Made by a program: the position numbers and the translations under genes
Origin: Lachnospiraceae bacterium
Lineage (GTDB): Bacteria > Bacillota > Clostridia > Lachnospirales > Lachnospiraceae
DNA length: 64,000 bases
Assembly: GCA_015057555.1 (NCBI GenBank)
Contig: SVEC01000015.1
Coordinates: forward strand, 1-64,000
Direction: 5' to 3'
The notes under the pieces: model-generated
What the model was told of the DNA's origin: nothing
What the model saw: the letters and a program-made list of their open reading frames with translations, nothing else
Database searches by the model: none
In this document: positions 16,851 through 25,989 of the stretch, piece by piece
How the letters are laid out: the number at the start of each line of letters is the position of its first letter
Position numbering within the stretch: position 1 is the first letter of the stretch

Positions 16851-17526
16851 ATTTCTTTGCTTTTTCCTTTGTCTTATCTTTAGCAGACTTCTCCTTGTTT
16901 TTATCTTTAGGAGCGCTCTCCTCTTCCTTCTTAACCATATCCTTAGCCATATCGTCTATGATACTTTCCATAAACTTCTTCTTAAGGTAAATATCATATC
17001 CCAAAAGTGCCAAGAAGGTAAGCTTCTTAAGATAATCATCGTCCTTGCCGTCGAAGCCCTGTTCTATAAGCTCTAAGGTCTTAGTGATACTATCCTCAGT
17101 GTTCTCATACTGAAGCTTCTCTAGCTCATAAAGAGTTGTATATACTTCCTCTAAGCTATGGCTAGCAGACTTATTATCATAATAATTATCTATCAGTGGC
17201 TTAAGCACCACCTGAATATCATTAATAGTTACCACGTTCTTAAAGTAGTAAATATATATAAGCAGTATTATATGCTCCTTAGAATATCTCTTCTTGTTAG
17301 GAGGTGGCAACAAATCATTCTTAGTATAGTTATTAATCATAGTCTTAGTAAGCGTTTTATCTTCCTCTGTACGCTTATTCTTTGACAAATATCTATCCAT
17401 AAATGTAGTAACCTGATCCATATATAGCTCTATAGAAGGTATATCCTCCGGCGCAATATATCCCAAGTCAAGCCACTGACCTATCTGCTGCTTTAGTTCC
17501 TCTACTTTCAAATCCTTACCCATCAT
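16849..17526 (-). CDS. DUF1836 domain protein
   Basis: 225 residues. The central part (MINNYTKNDLLPPPNKKRYSKEHI) is the hallmark of DUF1836, a Firmicutes family with a predicted MerR-like winged helix in its first half. A Lys/Glu/Asp-rich low-complexity tail follows from about residue 200. No signal peptide or membrane helix. GGAG precedes the ATGATG start by 5 nt. Probably a cytoplasmic regulator, but function is not known. Monocistronic. Confidence 0.88.
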   Translation of the reverse strand: MMGKDLKVEELKQQIGQWLDLGYIAPEDIPSIELYMDQVTTFMDRYLSKNKRTEEDKTLTKTMINNYTKNDLLPPPNKKRYSKEHIILLIYIYYFKNVVTINDIQVVLKPLIDNYYDNKSASHSLEEVYTTLYELEKLQYENTEDSITKTLELIEQGFDGKDDDYLKKLTFLALLGYDIYLKKKFMESIIDDMAKDMVKKEEESAPKDKNKEKSAKDKTKEKAKK

Positions 17527-17612
17527 CTATTCTCCAACTGGTATAAATTTACTATATTTTAAAACTACTATCACACATTATATAGTATTGAAAACTAGAT
17601 GTAAAGGTATTT

Positions 17613-18725
17613 TTAACTTACCAAGCTTTTTACCAAATCAAGCTGGTGCATAGAAGTTGCCAGACCATCCTCAGTAAGATACATACCACTTCTTCTTATC
17701 TGAGCATTTGCATCATTATCCTCTAAGGATTTTAGTGCATAGCTTGTGGCTAAGCTCTTTAAATATATGGCTCCCACATTTGCATCCTTTAGACTAAGTA
17801 GCTTGTCCTGACCCGAATCATCCTTTGCCCATACAGATAGCTTAGCAAATATAGAATCATTCTCATCTATCCAGCCATTTCCATCCTCATCGTATTCCAC
17901 AAGCTCTGCAAATCCATTTCCAGTTTTGGCACCGAACATCTCTAGACCATTATTAATTATTCCATCATTGTTCTTGTCAAAGACTAAAAATCCTGAGCCC
18001 TTTGAAAGCATAGAAATATTGTCCTTAGAGCCATCTCCGTCGATATCAAACTGCCATTTCTGGTCGCTTACACCTATAGGATTTGAATCTAGGCTTATAA
18101 CCAATGGGTCTGTATAGATTACCTGAGTATCGTGGCTTAACACCTGCGAGGTCTCCACATATTTTCTAGACATAGCCACCTCCATATTAAACTCTATGGT
18201 GCGACCGTCTGCGGTGGTAACCTTACCGGTTGTGGCAAAATTTAGCGTTTCTGACTCTTCATAGGTATACTCTGTATAATTAGTCACTGTCCATACGCTT
18301 GCATTTGTCCTATCTGTAGACAGATCAAGTATTCCACCCTCATTATACAGGCTTCCAAACAACCCCTCTCTGCCCTCGTCATAGCGTCCCCTTCTTCCTA
18401 TAAGAAGTGTCAGCCTGTTCCTAAATTGTAGAAGAAATGTTCTTAGCTGCTTGAGCAAGCTATTTACACTGTCTTCCTGTCTTGTGGTTAAATTTGGACC
18501 AATATAACCTCTGTCTTCAAGCTTTCCATCCTCATCCTTTGGGCAATCCAGTAGATTTCCATCTCCAGATGAGTAGGTGCTGGTAAAGGTATGTTCAAAG
18601 CTGTTTTCCTGATATCTTAGCTCTCCAGTAGCATTATTTCTCATAAGCGTTTGATTCTTGCTACCAACCTTTACCGTCTTTGTTCCTGTTGCTGCCATGT
18701 TTACTGAACTTGTTCCAATAACCAT
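17613..18725 (-). CDS. Calcium-binding-repeat protein (hemolysin-type C-terminal module)
   Basis: 370 residues from the ATG at 18723-18725 (AAAGGAGG at 8 nt). The C-terminal half has a run of Asp-rich loops: DIDGDGSKD, DKNNDGIINNG, DEDGNGWIDEND, then AKLSVWAKD and VGAIYL. This module is common at the ends of large calcium-binding adhesins and secreted hemolysin-like proteins, where the DxDxDG loops bind Ca2+. The N-terminal half is Ser/Thr/Gly-rich with a short helical stretch (about 90-125). There is no signal peptide and no membrane helix, so its location is unclear. Function not established. Confidence 0.75.
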   Translation of the reverse strand: MVIGTSSVNMAATGTKTVKVGSKNQTLMRNNATGELRYQENSFEHTFTSTYSSGDGNLLDCPKDEDGKLEDRGYIGPNLTTRQEDSVNSLLKQLRTFLLQFRNRLTLLIGRRGRYDEGREGLFGSLYNEGGILDLSTDRTNASVWTVTNYTEYTYEESETLNFATTGKVTTADGRTIEFNMEVAMSRKYVETSQVLSHDTQVIYTDPLVISLDSNPIGVSDQKWQFDIDGDGSKDNISMLSKGSGFLVFDKNNDGIINNGLEMFGAKTGNGFAELVEYDEDGNGWIDENDSIFAKLSVWAKDDSGQDKLLSLKDANVGAIYLKSLATSYALKSLEDNDANAQIRRSGMYLTEDGLATSMHQLDLVKSLVS

Positions 18726-18811
18726 TTTCCCGTCCTCCTTTTTCTCTTCCAACACATAAAAGATAAATCAGTCTACACAAGGAGGATGTCCTTACATTTA
18801 ATTTATCGACA

Positions 18812-18853
18812 TAAAAAAACAATACTTTATCCCTTTTAGAGATAAAGTATTGT
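18812..18853 (-). terminator. Terminator after the YerC gene
   Basis: Stem ACAATACTTTATC (18819-18831) with GATAAAGTATTGT (18841-18853), followed on the minus strand by seven T. Ends the amylase-yerC transcript. Confidence 0.9.
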
Positions 18854-18881
18854 CCACTAATTTTCTTCACAAACCTTATAT

Positions 18882-19184
18882 TTATTCTTCTGTCTTATCC
18901 TTATTAAGTCTTCCAAATACAAGCTCATACCCATCATTACCATAATTAAGAGAACGGTTTACTCTACTTATGGTTGCTGTGGATGCACCTGTGGTTTTTG
19001 CCACCTCAAGGTAAGTATTATTTTCCTTAAGCATCTTTGCCACTGCAAATCTCTGTGCTATGGCAAGTACCTCATTTACAGTACATACATCCTCGAAGAA
19101 ATCGAAGCATTCCTCTACAGTCTCAAGTGTAAGAATTGCCTCAAATAAATCCTTTACAGTTTCATTTCTAATTGACTTTCCCAT
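18882..19184 (-). CDS. YerC/YecD family TrpR-like regulator
   Basis: 100 residues, the usual size. TrpR-like helix-turn-helix with LETVEECFDFFEDVCTVNE in the first half and the recognition segment VAKTTGASTATISRVNRSL. This is the YerC/YecD family, small predicted DNA-binding proteins of Firmicutes. It begins 14 bp after the amylase gene and shares its terminator, so the two are probably co-transcribed. Targets unknown. Confidence 0.9.
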   Translation of the reverse strand: MGKSIRNETVKDLFEAILTLETVEECFDFFEDVCTVNEVLAIAQRFAVAKMLKENNTYLEVAKTTGASTATISRVNRSLNYGNDGYELVFGRLNKDKTEE

Positions 19185-19198
19185 AACTCACCTTACTC

Positions 19199-20650
19199 CT
19201 ACTTCTCTTTTCTCACCCATACTGCAACTGAATCACGATTAACGTAGAACTCTCCGAAGCCTTCCTCGTCAATCTTGATGTTATATCTGGCATTGCCCAT
19301 AGCGTCTGCAAAATGGCAGCCTGCAAAATGCTTACCAATATACATACGCTTAGTTCCGCCTGTACCATCACTGATAACTACTGCAAGACCTGAATCCTTA
19401 TGTTCCTCATCACCCTCTCTGGTCCATCCTATACAGTTTGGATCATCGAAGTAATCGTGCTGCTCTCCGTAAGCCTTATCTTTTCTAAGCTTCATAAGCT
19501 TGTCTAATTCCTTCTTCTTAGCCTTAACCTTAGCTGTTGGAATTCCCTTGTAATCTCCATAGAATACACATGGATAACCCTCCTGTCTAAGGAGAATAAT
19601 AGCGTAAGCCATAGGCTTAAACCAATCCTCTACCCATGACTCTAGGGACTGTCCTGGCTGTGAGTCATGATTATCAACAAAGGTTACTGCCATAAGTGGA
19701 TTAACCTTACTAAGTGTTCCGTCAAGGATTGTTCTAAGGTCATAATTACCATGAGCCTTTGAGCAGTTATGGAAGTTAAAATGAAGTGGTACATCAAAGA
19801 GACTTACCTCTCCTTCAGTTCCTGCGATGTAATCCTGAAGCTGATTAACATCCCAGTGCCAGTACTCACCTACTGCGAATAAATCCTTATCGGTAGCCTC
19901 CTTAACACTTCTCATCCATTCCTTGTAAAAATACTTATTAATATGTTTAACTGCATCAAGTCTAAATCCATCAAGGTTTGCTTCCTCAGCATACCATTTA
20001 CCCCAGCGCATAAGTTCTTCTCTTACTTCCTGATTAGAGAAATCCACATCAGCACCCATAAGGTAATCGTAGTTACCAAGCTCCTCATCAACTGAAGCAT
20101 CCCAGTCCTTACCCTTAAATCTAAATATAGACTTTGTGGCTCTGTCCTGATCCCAGTCAATTCCATCGAAATGATTCCAGTTCCAAGTAAAATCTGAGTA
20201 CTTACCATTTCTGCCTGGGAAGGTAAACTTTGTCCAAGCACCAATAGTCTTAGAATCTCCTACCATCTGATTACGGCTCACTGCATTGAATTCCTCTGCA
20301 GTAACCTGCTCCACTTCATCAGCGCCAATCTTGTGATTAAGTACTATGTCTGCATATACATTTATTCCCTTACTGTGAAGTGCCTTTACTGCTGCCAAAT
20401 ACTCTGCCTTAGTACCGTACTTAGTAGCAACACTTCCCTTCTGGTCAAACTCTCCTAAATCATATAAATCATATACTCCGTAGCCTACGTCGTTTACTCC
20501 ATTTGCTCCCTTATATGCTGGTGGTAACCATACTGCTGTTACTCCTGCATTCTTTAACTTAGTGGCATCTGCCTTAAGAGTGTTCCACAATGTAGAATCT
20601 GCTGGAAGGTCCCACTCAAAATATTGCATCATGATTCCGTTAAGTCCCAT
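19199..20650 (-). CDS. Cytoplasmic alpha-amylase (GH13)
   Basis: 483 residues from the ATG at 20648-20650 (CGGAGG at 5 nt). Starts NGIMMQYFEW, the opening of the GH13_5 liquefying-amylase subfamily. Catalytic residues are visible: nucleophile Asp in GFRLDAVKH (about 230), acid Glu in AVGEYW (about 258) and Asp in FVDNHDSQ (about 323), matching the spacing of the B. licheniformis enzyme. No signal peptide, so it acts on intracellular alpha-1,4-glucans such as glycogen or imported maltodextrins. Followed by yerC. Confidence 0.95.
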   Translation of the reverse strand: MGLNGIMMQYFEWDLPADSTLWNTLKADATKLKNAGVTAVWLPPAYKGANGVNDVGYGVYDLYDLGEFDQKGSVATKYGTKAEYLAAVKALHSKGINVYADIVLNHKIGADEVEQVTAEEFNAVSRNQMVGDSKTIGAWTKFTFPGRNGKYSDFTWNWNHFDGIDWDQDRATKSIFRFKGKDWDASVDEELGNYDYLMGADVDFSNQEVREELMRWGKWYAEEANLDGFRLDAVKHINKYFYKEWMRSVKEATDKDLFAVGEYWHWDVNQLQDYIAGTEGEVSLFDVPLHFNFHNCSKAHGNYDLRTILDGTLSKVNPLMAVTFVDNHDSQPGQSLESWVEDWFKPMAYAIILLRQEGYPCVFYGDYKGIPTAKVKAKKKELDKLMKLRKDKAYGEQHDYFDDPNCIGWTREGDEEHKDSGLAVVISDGTGGTKRMYIGKHFAGCHFADAMGNARYNIKIDEEGFGEFYVNRDSVAVWVRKEK

Positions 20651-20686
20651 AATATCCTCCGATTTCACACTTTAATATTCTAAATC

Positions 20687-20715
20687 ATTATAACAAAAAA
20701 CTTTAAAGTAGTAAA
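20687..20715 (-). promoter_or_regulatory. Amylase operon promoter
   Basis: TTTACT (20710-20715), 17-bp spacer, TATAAT (20687-20692) on the minus strand. It overlaps the foot of the terminator of the preceding gene. Confidence 0.6.
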
Positions 20716-20749
20716 GCGTGAAAATCAGTTATGATTTTCACGCTTTACT
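20708..20749 (-). terminator. Terminator after the VWA lipoprotein gene
   Basis: Long perfect stem AGTAAAGCGTGAAAATCA and its complement around a 4-6 nt loop, starting just after the stop codon; a T-rich tract follows after a short ACTTTAAAGT palindrome. Confidence 0.85.
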
Positions 20750-20750
20750 A

Positions 20751-22424
20751 TTAGTTATCGTATTCTTCTACCAAGCTTATAAACTCAGACTTATATCCAT
20801 CATTCTCCCAACCAGCAACTGACTTTGCAAGGTCAAGCACCAGCTTCTTGTCTGTGGTTCCCATATATTCACTATCCTTTAAGTACATACCAAACCCAGC
20901 AACTGCTGCCGCCCATCTGAGATTATCAGAACCCTTCTGATTGTAGTTATCTACTGTACATACATAAGAGTTAAGCTTACTTTCATCTTCTTCCGGCTCC
21001 TTGTAGCGTACATTTACAGTAAACAACTCTGTATTTTTAAAAACATCACTTACCTCTTCTCCAGCTTCATCATTATCATACTTTAAGTCAGGCTCATTGA
21101 TTTCAAAGTCTGATTCTGTCAAAGCTATCTCATATATTGCAGTCACTGTATGTCCTGCTCCCATTTCTCCCCCGTCCTTAGTATCGTCAGAAAAATCCTC
21201 AGCTGCCATAGTTCTATTTTCATAGCCTATAAGTCTGTAGCCTTTTACATTTGCAGGATTAAACTCCACCTGAAGCTTAACATCCTTTGCAACTGTTACC
21301 ATAGTAGCCCCCATTTCATCTACTAAGGCTCTCTTTGCCTCAAAGGTTGAGTCAATATATGCGTAATTTCCATTTCCCTTGTCGGCTAAGGTCTCAAGCT
21401 TGTTGTCCTTGTAATTGCCATAACCAAATCCAAGAACGCTCAAGTAAACTCCTGTTTCCTTTTTCTTAGTAATAAGCTTCTCCAGCTCTCCCTGGCTGGT
21501 TACGCCCACATTTAAGTCACCATCTGTACAAAGGATTACTCTGTTATTTCCACCCTTGATAAAATACTCCTCAGCTATGTCATAAGCAGTTTCAATTCCT
21601 GCTGAACCATTTGTTGAACCATGAGCCTCAAGCTGCTCAATTGCCGTAGAAATGGTATAATAATCATTTCCCTTTGCACCTTCAAGTACAACGGTTTCGC
21701 TACCTGCATAGGTTACAATTGACACTCTATCCTTTGCAGTCAAATTCTCTGCCAACAGACATAGGGACTTTTGAACCAATGGAAGTTTATCCTCATTAAA
21801 CATTGAACCTGATGTATCTATAAGAAATACAAGATTTGAATCCGGTGCTTCACTAAAATCAATATCTTCAGTATTTAAAGATATAAGTGCAATCTTTGTA
21901 TCCTCATTCCATGGACAGTCTGCATACTCAGTATACACTGCAAACTTCTCTCCATCCTTTGGATCTTCGTAATCATAATGGAAATAGTTAATCATCTCCT
22001 CTATTCTAACTGATGAAGCTGGCACATCGTAACCATTTACTATATTACTTCTAATATTTGTATAGGATGCGGTATCCACGTCTGCTGCAAAGGTAGAAAG
22101 TGGTGATGTCTTAACAGATAGCCAAGAGTTTTCAGCCAGGTCATCGTACTCATTTGTATTAAATTCTACCTCTGGCTCCATCCATTCCTCCTCTGAATAT
22201 GAATCGGATGCAGCTACAGAATTATTTGTTGGAGCTGCTGCCGAATCATATACACCACTATCGCTCTCATAATATGCACTTTCTGTCTGATAATCATATC
22301 CTGCGGTAGTAGTTGACTCATAACGTCTTTCATCTGATTTTTCTCCACAGCCACTAAGTCCTAACACCATAGAACCAACTAGAGTGAATACTAATGCTTT
22401 TTGTAATAAATATTTCTTTCTCAT
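20751..22424 (-). CDS. VWA-domain lipoprotein (YfbK-like)
   Basis: 557 residues from the ATG at 22422-22424 (AGGAGG at 7 nt). Lipoprotein signal peptide with lipobox LSGC (Cys26), a Ser/Tyr-rich linker, a von Willebrand N-terminal domain (about 95-175), and a VWA domain with MIDAS motif DTSGSM near residue 201, TYAGSE and CTDGDLNVG. The C-terminal DUF3520-type region (about 370-557) matches the YfbK family. Such proteins bind metal-dependent ligands at the membrane surface; no ligand is known. It follows the sigma/anti-sigma pair but is separated from it by a terminator. Confidence 0.92.
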   Translation of the reverse strand: MRKKYLLQKALVFTLVGSMVLGLSGCGEKSDERRYESTTTAGYDYQTESAYYESDSGVYDSAAAPTNNSVAASDSYSEEEWMEPEVEFNTNEYDDLAENSWLSVKTSPLSTFAADVDTASYTNIRSNIVNGYDVPASSVRIEEMINYFHYDYEDPKDGEKFAVYTEYADCPWNEDTKIALISLNTEDIDFSEAPDSNLVFLIDTSGSMFNEDKLPLVQKSLCLLAENLTAKDRVSIVTYAGSETVVLEGAKGNDYYTISTAIEQLEAHGSTNGSAGIETAYDIAEEYFIKGGNNRVILCTDGDLNVGVTSQGELEKLITKKKETGVYLSVLGFGYGNYKDNKLETLADKGNGNYAYIDSTFEAKRALVDEMGATMVTVAKDVKLQVEFNPANVKGYRLIGYENRTMAAEDFSDDTKDGGEMGAGHTVTAIYEIALTESDFEINEPDLKYDNDEAGEEVSDVFKNTELFTVNVRYKEPEEDESKLNSYVCTVDNYNQKGSDNLRWAAAVAGFGMYLKDSEYMGTTDKKLVLDLAKSVAGWENDGYKSEFISLVEEYDN

Positions 22425-22555
22425 AATATTTCCTCCTAACATTTCGAATATTTATGTACTTAATATTGCAGCTTTTTCCCTTTGTTTTTTAAGCTTATAT
22501 CTAATGTACGGATGAAAAATTATTTTTTATGGAAAATTATATTCATATCTTCCCA

Positions 22556-22580
22556 ACAAAAAAGGAGCCTAGCTCCTTTT
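22556..22580 (-). terminator. Terminator after the anti-sigma-like gene
   Basis: AAAAGGAGC (22560-22568), 3-nt loop, GCTCCTTTT (22572-22580), with a minus-strand T run. It separates the sigma/anti-sigma pair from the VWA gene. Confidence 0.8.
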
Positions 22581-22585
22581 CTTGA

Positions 22586-23395
22586 TTATTTAATCAAATA
22601 TATTATTCTTCCTAAGATATTACCTTCTCCATCTATCTCCAAAGAATCCAAGGTGATTTCTTCTTCAATATTCATTATATCCAATGCATGGACAAACATA
22701 GGATTTGAAAGTGTAATCTTGTCTCCAACATTAATTTTTATATCTTCGTATTGGTTAAGCTTAATCTCCTTAATTTCAAAGGATACCTTATTTAAATCCT
22801 CCACGGTAATCTCACATACCACAGTAAGCTGTCTGGCATCCTTTTGAATACCTTTTATAGCAACCATATCCATACCATTATTATACGACTCCGCTGACTG
22901 GCTATCGCCTGTAACAACGTTGCTAGTATTATCTGGTATTACAGCTTCACTTTCTACTCCGGTATCTGCCGGTGCCTCCATAGCTACTGAATCTGAAACC
23001 TCGTCATATTTTGTATCATATGCTTCGGTAGTTGCTGATTCTGTCATCATAATAGCCTCTTCGCTTTTTTCTCCACCCATACCAAGCTTCATCACTGGTA
23101 TGGCTATTATAGTTATAAGCACAGCTGCTGCCACATAACCAAAGGTCTTCCATCCTCTAGCAGATTTTCTCTTGCGCTCTCTAATTACATCCTTTGCTTC
23201 TTCCTCAAAACCTGCTTCAATCTTACTCCAAAGGTCTGGAGTACTATTTCCAATTTCCCATACATAAGAATTAATCATCTCATCACTTACGTATTCTACA
23301 AGGTAGTTGGCCTCTTCTATGTTAAATGCGGACTGGTCCGGCATAGTATTTGTTCTATATTCATTTATATCAGTAATATTATTATCCCTGTTCAT
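22586..23395 (-). CDS. Putative membrane-bound anti-sigma factor
   Basis: 269 residues. A cytoplasmic N-terminal part (1-83) ending in basic RERKRKSARG, one membrane helix (about 84-104, YVAAAVLITIIAIPVM), a low-complexity acidic linker and an extracytoplasmic C-terminal region. The gene overlaps the end of the upstream sigma factor gene by 14 bp. No zinc-binding HxxxCxxC motif is visible, so identification as the cognate anti-sigma factor rests on context and topology. Confidence 0.7.
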   Translation of the reverse strand: MNRDNNITDINEYRTNTMPDQSAFNIEEANYLVEYVSDEMINSYVWEIGNSTPDLWSKIEAGFEEEAKDVIRERKRKSARGWKTFGYVAAAVLITIIAIPVMKLGMGGEKSEEAIMMTESATTEAYDTKYDEVSDSVAMEAPADTGVESEAVIPDNTSNVVTGDSQSAESYNNGMDMVAIKGIQKDARQLTVVCEITVEDLNKVSFEIKEIKLNQYEDIKINVGDKITLSNPMFVHALDIMNIEEEITLDSLEIDGEGNILGRIIYLIK

Positions 23396-23945
23396 AATCT
23401 ACCAGACACCTCCTTAGCTTATTTATTCCCTGATTGTACAGCCAGGTTACTGTCCCCATCGGCATTCCCGTCATTTCAGAAATTTCCTTGAACTTAAATT
23501 GTCCCACCAGCTTTAGGTCGATGATTTCCTTTTCTCTCGGTTCAAGGGTTTCCATAGCCTGAGCCATATCACTAGATAGTGCTACGCTATCCTCCACACT
23601 TGTCTTAGATGTATCCTCCCACTGACGTGGAGCATTATCATCGTCTGAAGTATTATCTATCTCATAGACCTCTCTACTTCTCTTTCTTATGTGGTCAATG
23701 GCCATGTTCTTTGCTATGGTCACTAGCCATGTCTTATGGGGGCTTCCCTTTTTAAATGAATCTGCCACTCTAATAAGCTTAATAAAGAAATCTGAGGTTA
23801 TGTCCTCAGCATCCTCCTTAGAGCCTACCGTATCATATACCACTGCGTATATGAGCTTAACATATGCCTCATAGATGAGTCTTAACCCATCCTTATCACC
23901 ATTAAGAAGCTTTTCTATGGCAGATTGAAATTCTCTATCTGTCAC
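23382..23945 (-). CDS. ECF-type RNA polymerase sigma factor
   Basis: 187 residues from a GTG start (AGGAGG at 7 nt). Region 2 (about 22-92; DAEDITSDFFIKLIR and KTWLVTIAKNMAIDHIRKRSRE) and region 4 (about 125-180; LEPREKEIIDLKLVGQFKFKEISEMTGMPMGTVTWLYNQGINKLR) are both clear; region 3 is absent as in ECF sigmas. Forms an overlapping pair with the membrane anti-sigma-like gene. The signal that releases it is not evident. Confidence 0.93.
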   Translation of the reverse strand: MTDREFQSAIEKLLNGDKDGLRLIYEAYVKLIYAVVYDTVGSKEDAEDITSDFFIKLIRVADSFKKGSPHKTWLVTIAKNMAIDHIRKRSREVYEIDNTSDDDNAPRQWEDTSKTSVEDSVALSSDMAQAMETLEPREKEIIDLKLVGQFKFKEISEMTGMPMGTVTWLYNQGINKLRRCLVDYEQG

Positions 23946-24048
23946 GAAGCTACCTCCTATTTATATTTACGAATTAGATTTTAATTTTTATGGAAGAAAT
24001 ATTAATTTCCTGCAAAAATTTTATTTCCTGTATATAATATCACACTAC

Positions 24049-25200
24049 TTAGCTCTTTTGAACAATAAATTTTTTATCCAGCAATAACCAATTTGCCCTA
24101 AACCATTGCATTATCTGCCAATAACCACATCCCCGTAACTTAAATTCCTCAAGTAAATCAAATTTGGCCTGCAGGCTTCTCACATCCTCGAACCAAACCT
24201 CATGCTGCAACCCTGTGTTGTCATCAACATATCTAAAATATGGGGTTTGCGCCACCTCATCAAACATAATCTCACTGCCCTGACTAATAGCTAATCTCAC
24301 TGCTTCCACATTTCCTATGGTTTTTGCCCTGCTTACACCTCTCTCGTAAGGAAGTGTCCAATCGTAGCCATAATTAGGAATTCCCAAATCCAGCTTTTCT
24401 CTAGGTATCTCTGTAATAGCGTACTCCACCACTCGCCTAACCTGGTCTATAGGAGCTACTGCCATTGGTGGTCCGTAGGTATATCCCCATTCATATGTCA
24501 TAAGGAGAAGATGGTCTGCCACCTGACCTAGGGCTCTGTAATCTTTACCCTCGTAGAGCAAACCTCTTTGGTCAGCAGATGTCTTCGGAGCTAACGCCAC
24601 TGAGGTGTGAAAGCCATTTGCTCTCATCACCTCTGCCACCTGCCTTACAAAGTCAGTAAATTTGTCTCTATCCGTCGCCAATATAAACTCAAAGTCAATA
24701 TCTACCCCTACATACCCCTTATCCCTCATGGTTTGAAGTATATTTTCTATTATGTTATCTATGTATGTTTGATTATTTATCACGCTGGAAATCAGCTGAT
24801 TATTGAACTGACCATCCGGGCCAAAGGGAGTTAGAGTTAGTATGGGCTGAACCCGTCTTTCTATAGCCATATCAATAAGCCACCTGTCATCCCATAGTGG
24901 TGGTATAAGCTCTCCTGTACTGCTAAAGCCATAGGAGAATATAGGTAGCTCTGATAGATAAGGCAAGGTCTCTCCTAACACCCATCTACTGATAAATGGA
25001 TATGCATATCCACTAACTGCTATCTCTCTTCTTGTCCCATTCTGTCCTTCCTGACCCGTACCAACAAAAAGAGCCTGTCCTGGGACAAGCTCGTATGGGT
25101 AAATCAATTGATTATCAAATATTAAATTATTTACAGCTATACCATAGGCGTTAGCAATGCTATATATGCTATCTCCTGATTTTACAACATATATTTCCAT
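24049..25200 (-). CDS. LysM-GH18 glycosidase (YaaH/SleL-like)
   Basis: 383 residues. One LysM domain (1-45, IYVVKSGDSIYSIANAYGI) followed by a GH18 barrel (about 60-380) with the catalytic motif GVDIDFE. Same layout as the spore cortex-lytic enzyme SleL and YaaH of spore formers, which lack a classical signal peptide. Likely hydrolyses N-acetylglucosamine-containing glycan (cortex or wall). The LysM targets peptidoglycan. Stands alone, with no operon partner. Whether this organism sporulates cannot be told from the window. Confidence 0.92.
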   Translation of the reverse strand: MEIYVVKSGDSIYSIANAYGIAVNNLIFDNQLIYPYELVPGQALFVGTGQEGQNGTRREIAVSGYAYPFISRWVLGETLPYLSELPIFSYGFSSTGELIPPLWDDRWLIDMAIERRVQPILTLTPFGPDGQFNNQLISSVINNQTYIDNIIENILQTMRDKGYVGVDIDFEFILATDRDKFTDFVRQVAEVMRANGFHTSVALAPKTSADQRGLLYEGKDYRALGQVADHLLLMTYEWGYTYGPPMAVAPIDQVRRVVEYAITEIPREKLDLGIPNYGYDWTLPYERGVSRAKTIGNVEAVRLAISQGSEIMFDEVAQTPYFRYVDDNTGLQHEVWFEDVRSLQAKFDLLEEFKLRGCGYWQIMQWFRANWLLLDKKFIVQKS

Positions 25201-25284
25201 AAATATATTCCTATGCTTTTTTATTATTCTATGAGTGATTTATGAAAAGAATGACATGTTGATTGTTAGTTTACATAACAATAT

Positions 25285-25905
25285 TTAATTGTTCTTATAG
25301 TAAAATATAGCCAGCTGGGTCCTATCTCTAAGCTCCAGCTTCTCAAGTATGGTGCTAAGATAATTCCTAACTGTTCCCTCACTTAAAAATAGTTTCTCTG
25401 CTATCTCCTTGTTACTATATCCCTCTGCCACAGCTACAATAATTTCCTCCTCCTTCTCGGAAATGTCATGAGCTCTATAATCAAAACCACTTTTTTTAGC
25501 CATAAGCTCTGGAAGCTTCTCTACTATGTCCTGACCAAATACACTTTGGCCTCTCATTACTGCCTTAAGAGCTGGGATTATTCCTTCAAAATCCTGCTTT
25601 AGAATATAGCCCTTGGCGCCTATATTTAAAGCCTTTACTATATACTCATCATCCATAAATGTGGTGAGATATAATATCCTTGCCTCTGGATTATCTCCTA
25701 ATATTTTCTCTCCTGCCTCTAATCCTGACATTCCAGACATTCTAATGTCCATAAGAAGCACATCTGGCTTGTGATTAGGATATAGCTCTAAAGCCTCCTC
25801 ACCACTATTTCCCACAGCCACTACCTCTATATCACTATCTGACTCTAGTATTGTCTTTAATGAAATTGCAACCAATGCATCATCATCTATTATTAGTACC
25901 TTCAT
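25285..25905 (-). CDS. NarL/LuxR-family response regulator
   Basis: 206 residues. Receiver (1-120) with phosphoacceptor D53 (LLMDIRMSG) and C-terminal LuxR helix-turn-helix (EGYSNKEIAEKLFLSEGTVRNYLSTILEKLEL). AGGAGG precedes the ATG. Encoded 84 bp after its cognate kinase and downstream of an ABC exporter. This is the composition of antibiotic-sensing modules such as LnrJK-LnrLMN of Bacillus. Probably activates the exporter operon via the palindrome at 30505-30516. Confidence 0.93.
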   Translation of the reverse strand: MKVLIIDDDALVAISLKTILESDSDIEVVAVGNSGEEALELYPNHKPDVLLMDIRMSGMSGLEAGEKILGDNPEARILYLTTFMDDEYIVKALNIGAKGYILKQDFEGIIPALKAVMRGQSVFGQDIVEKLPELMAKKSGFDYRAHDISEKEEEIIVAVAEGYSNKEIAEKLFLSEGTVRNYLSTILEKLELRDRTQLAIFYYKNN

Positions 25906-25989
25906 AATAACCTCCTGCCATCTCCTAAATATTTATAGATTATGTAAACCATTTTTGTTTATAAAACAGTTTACATAACTCTCGAATGC

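Noticed and set aside
16834-17076. Small plus-strand reading frames over the DUF1836 gene and its terminator
   Set aside because: They are antisense shadows of a well-supported gene, without ribosome sites, and run through the terminator hairpin.
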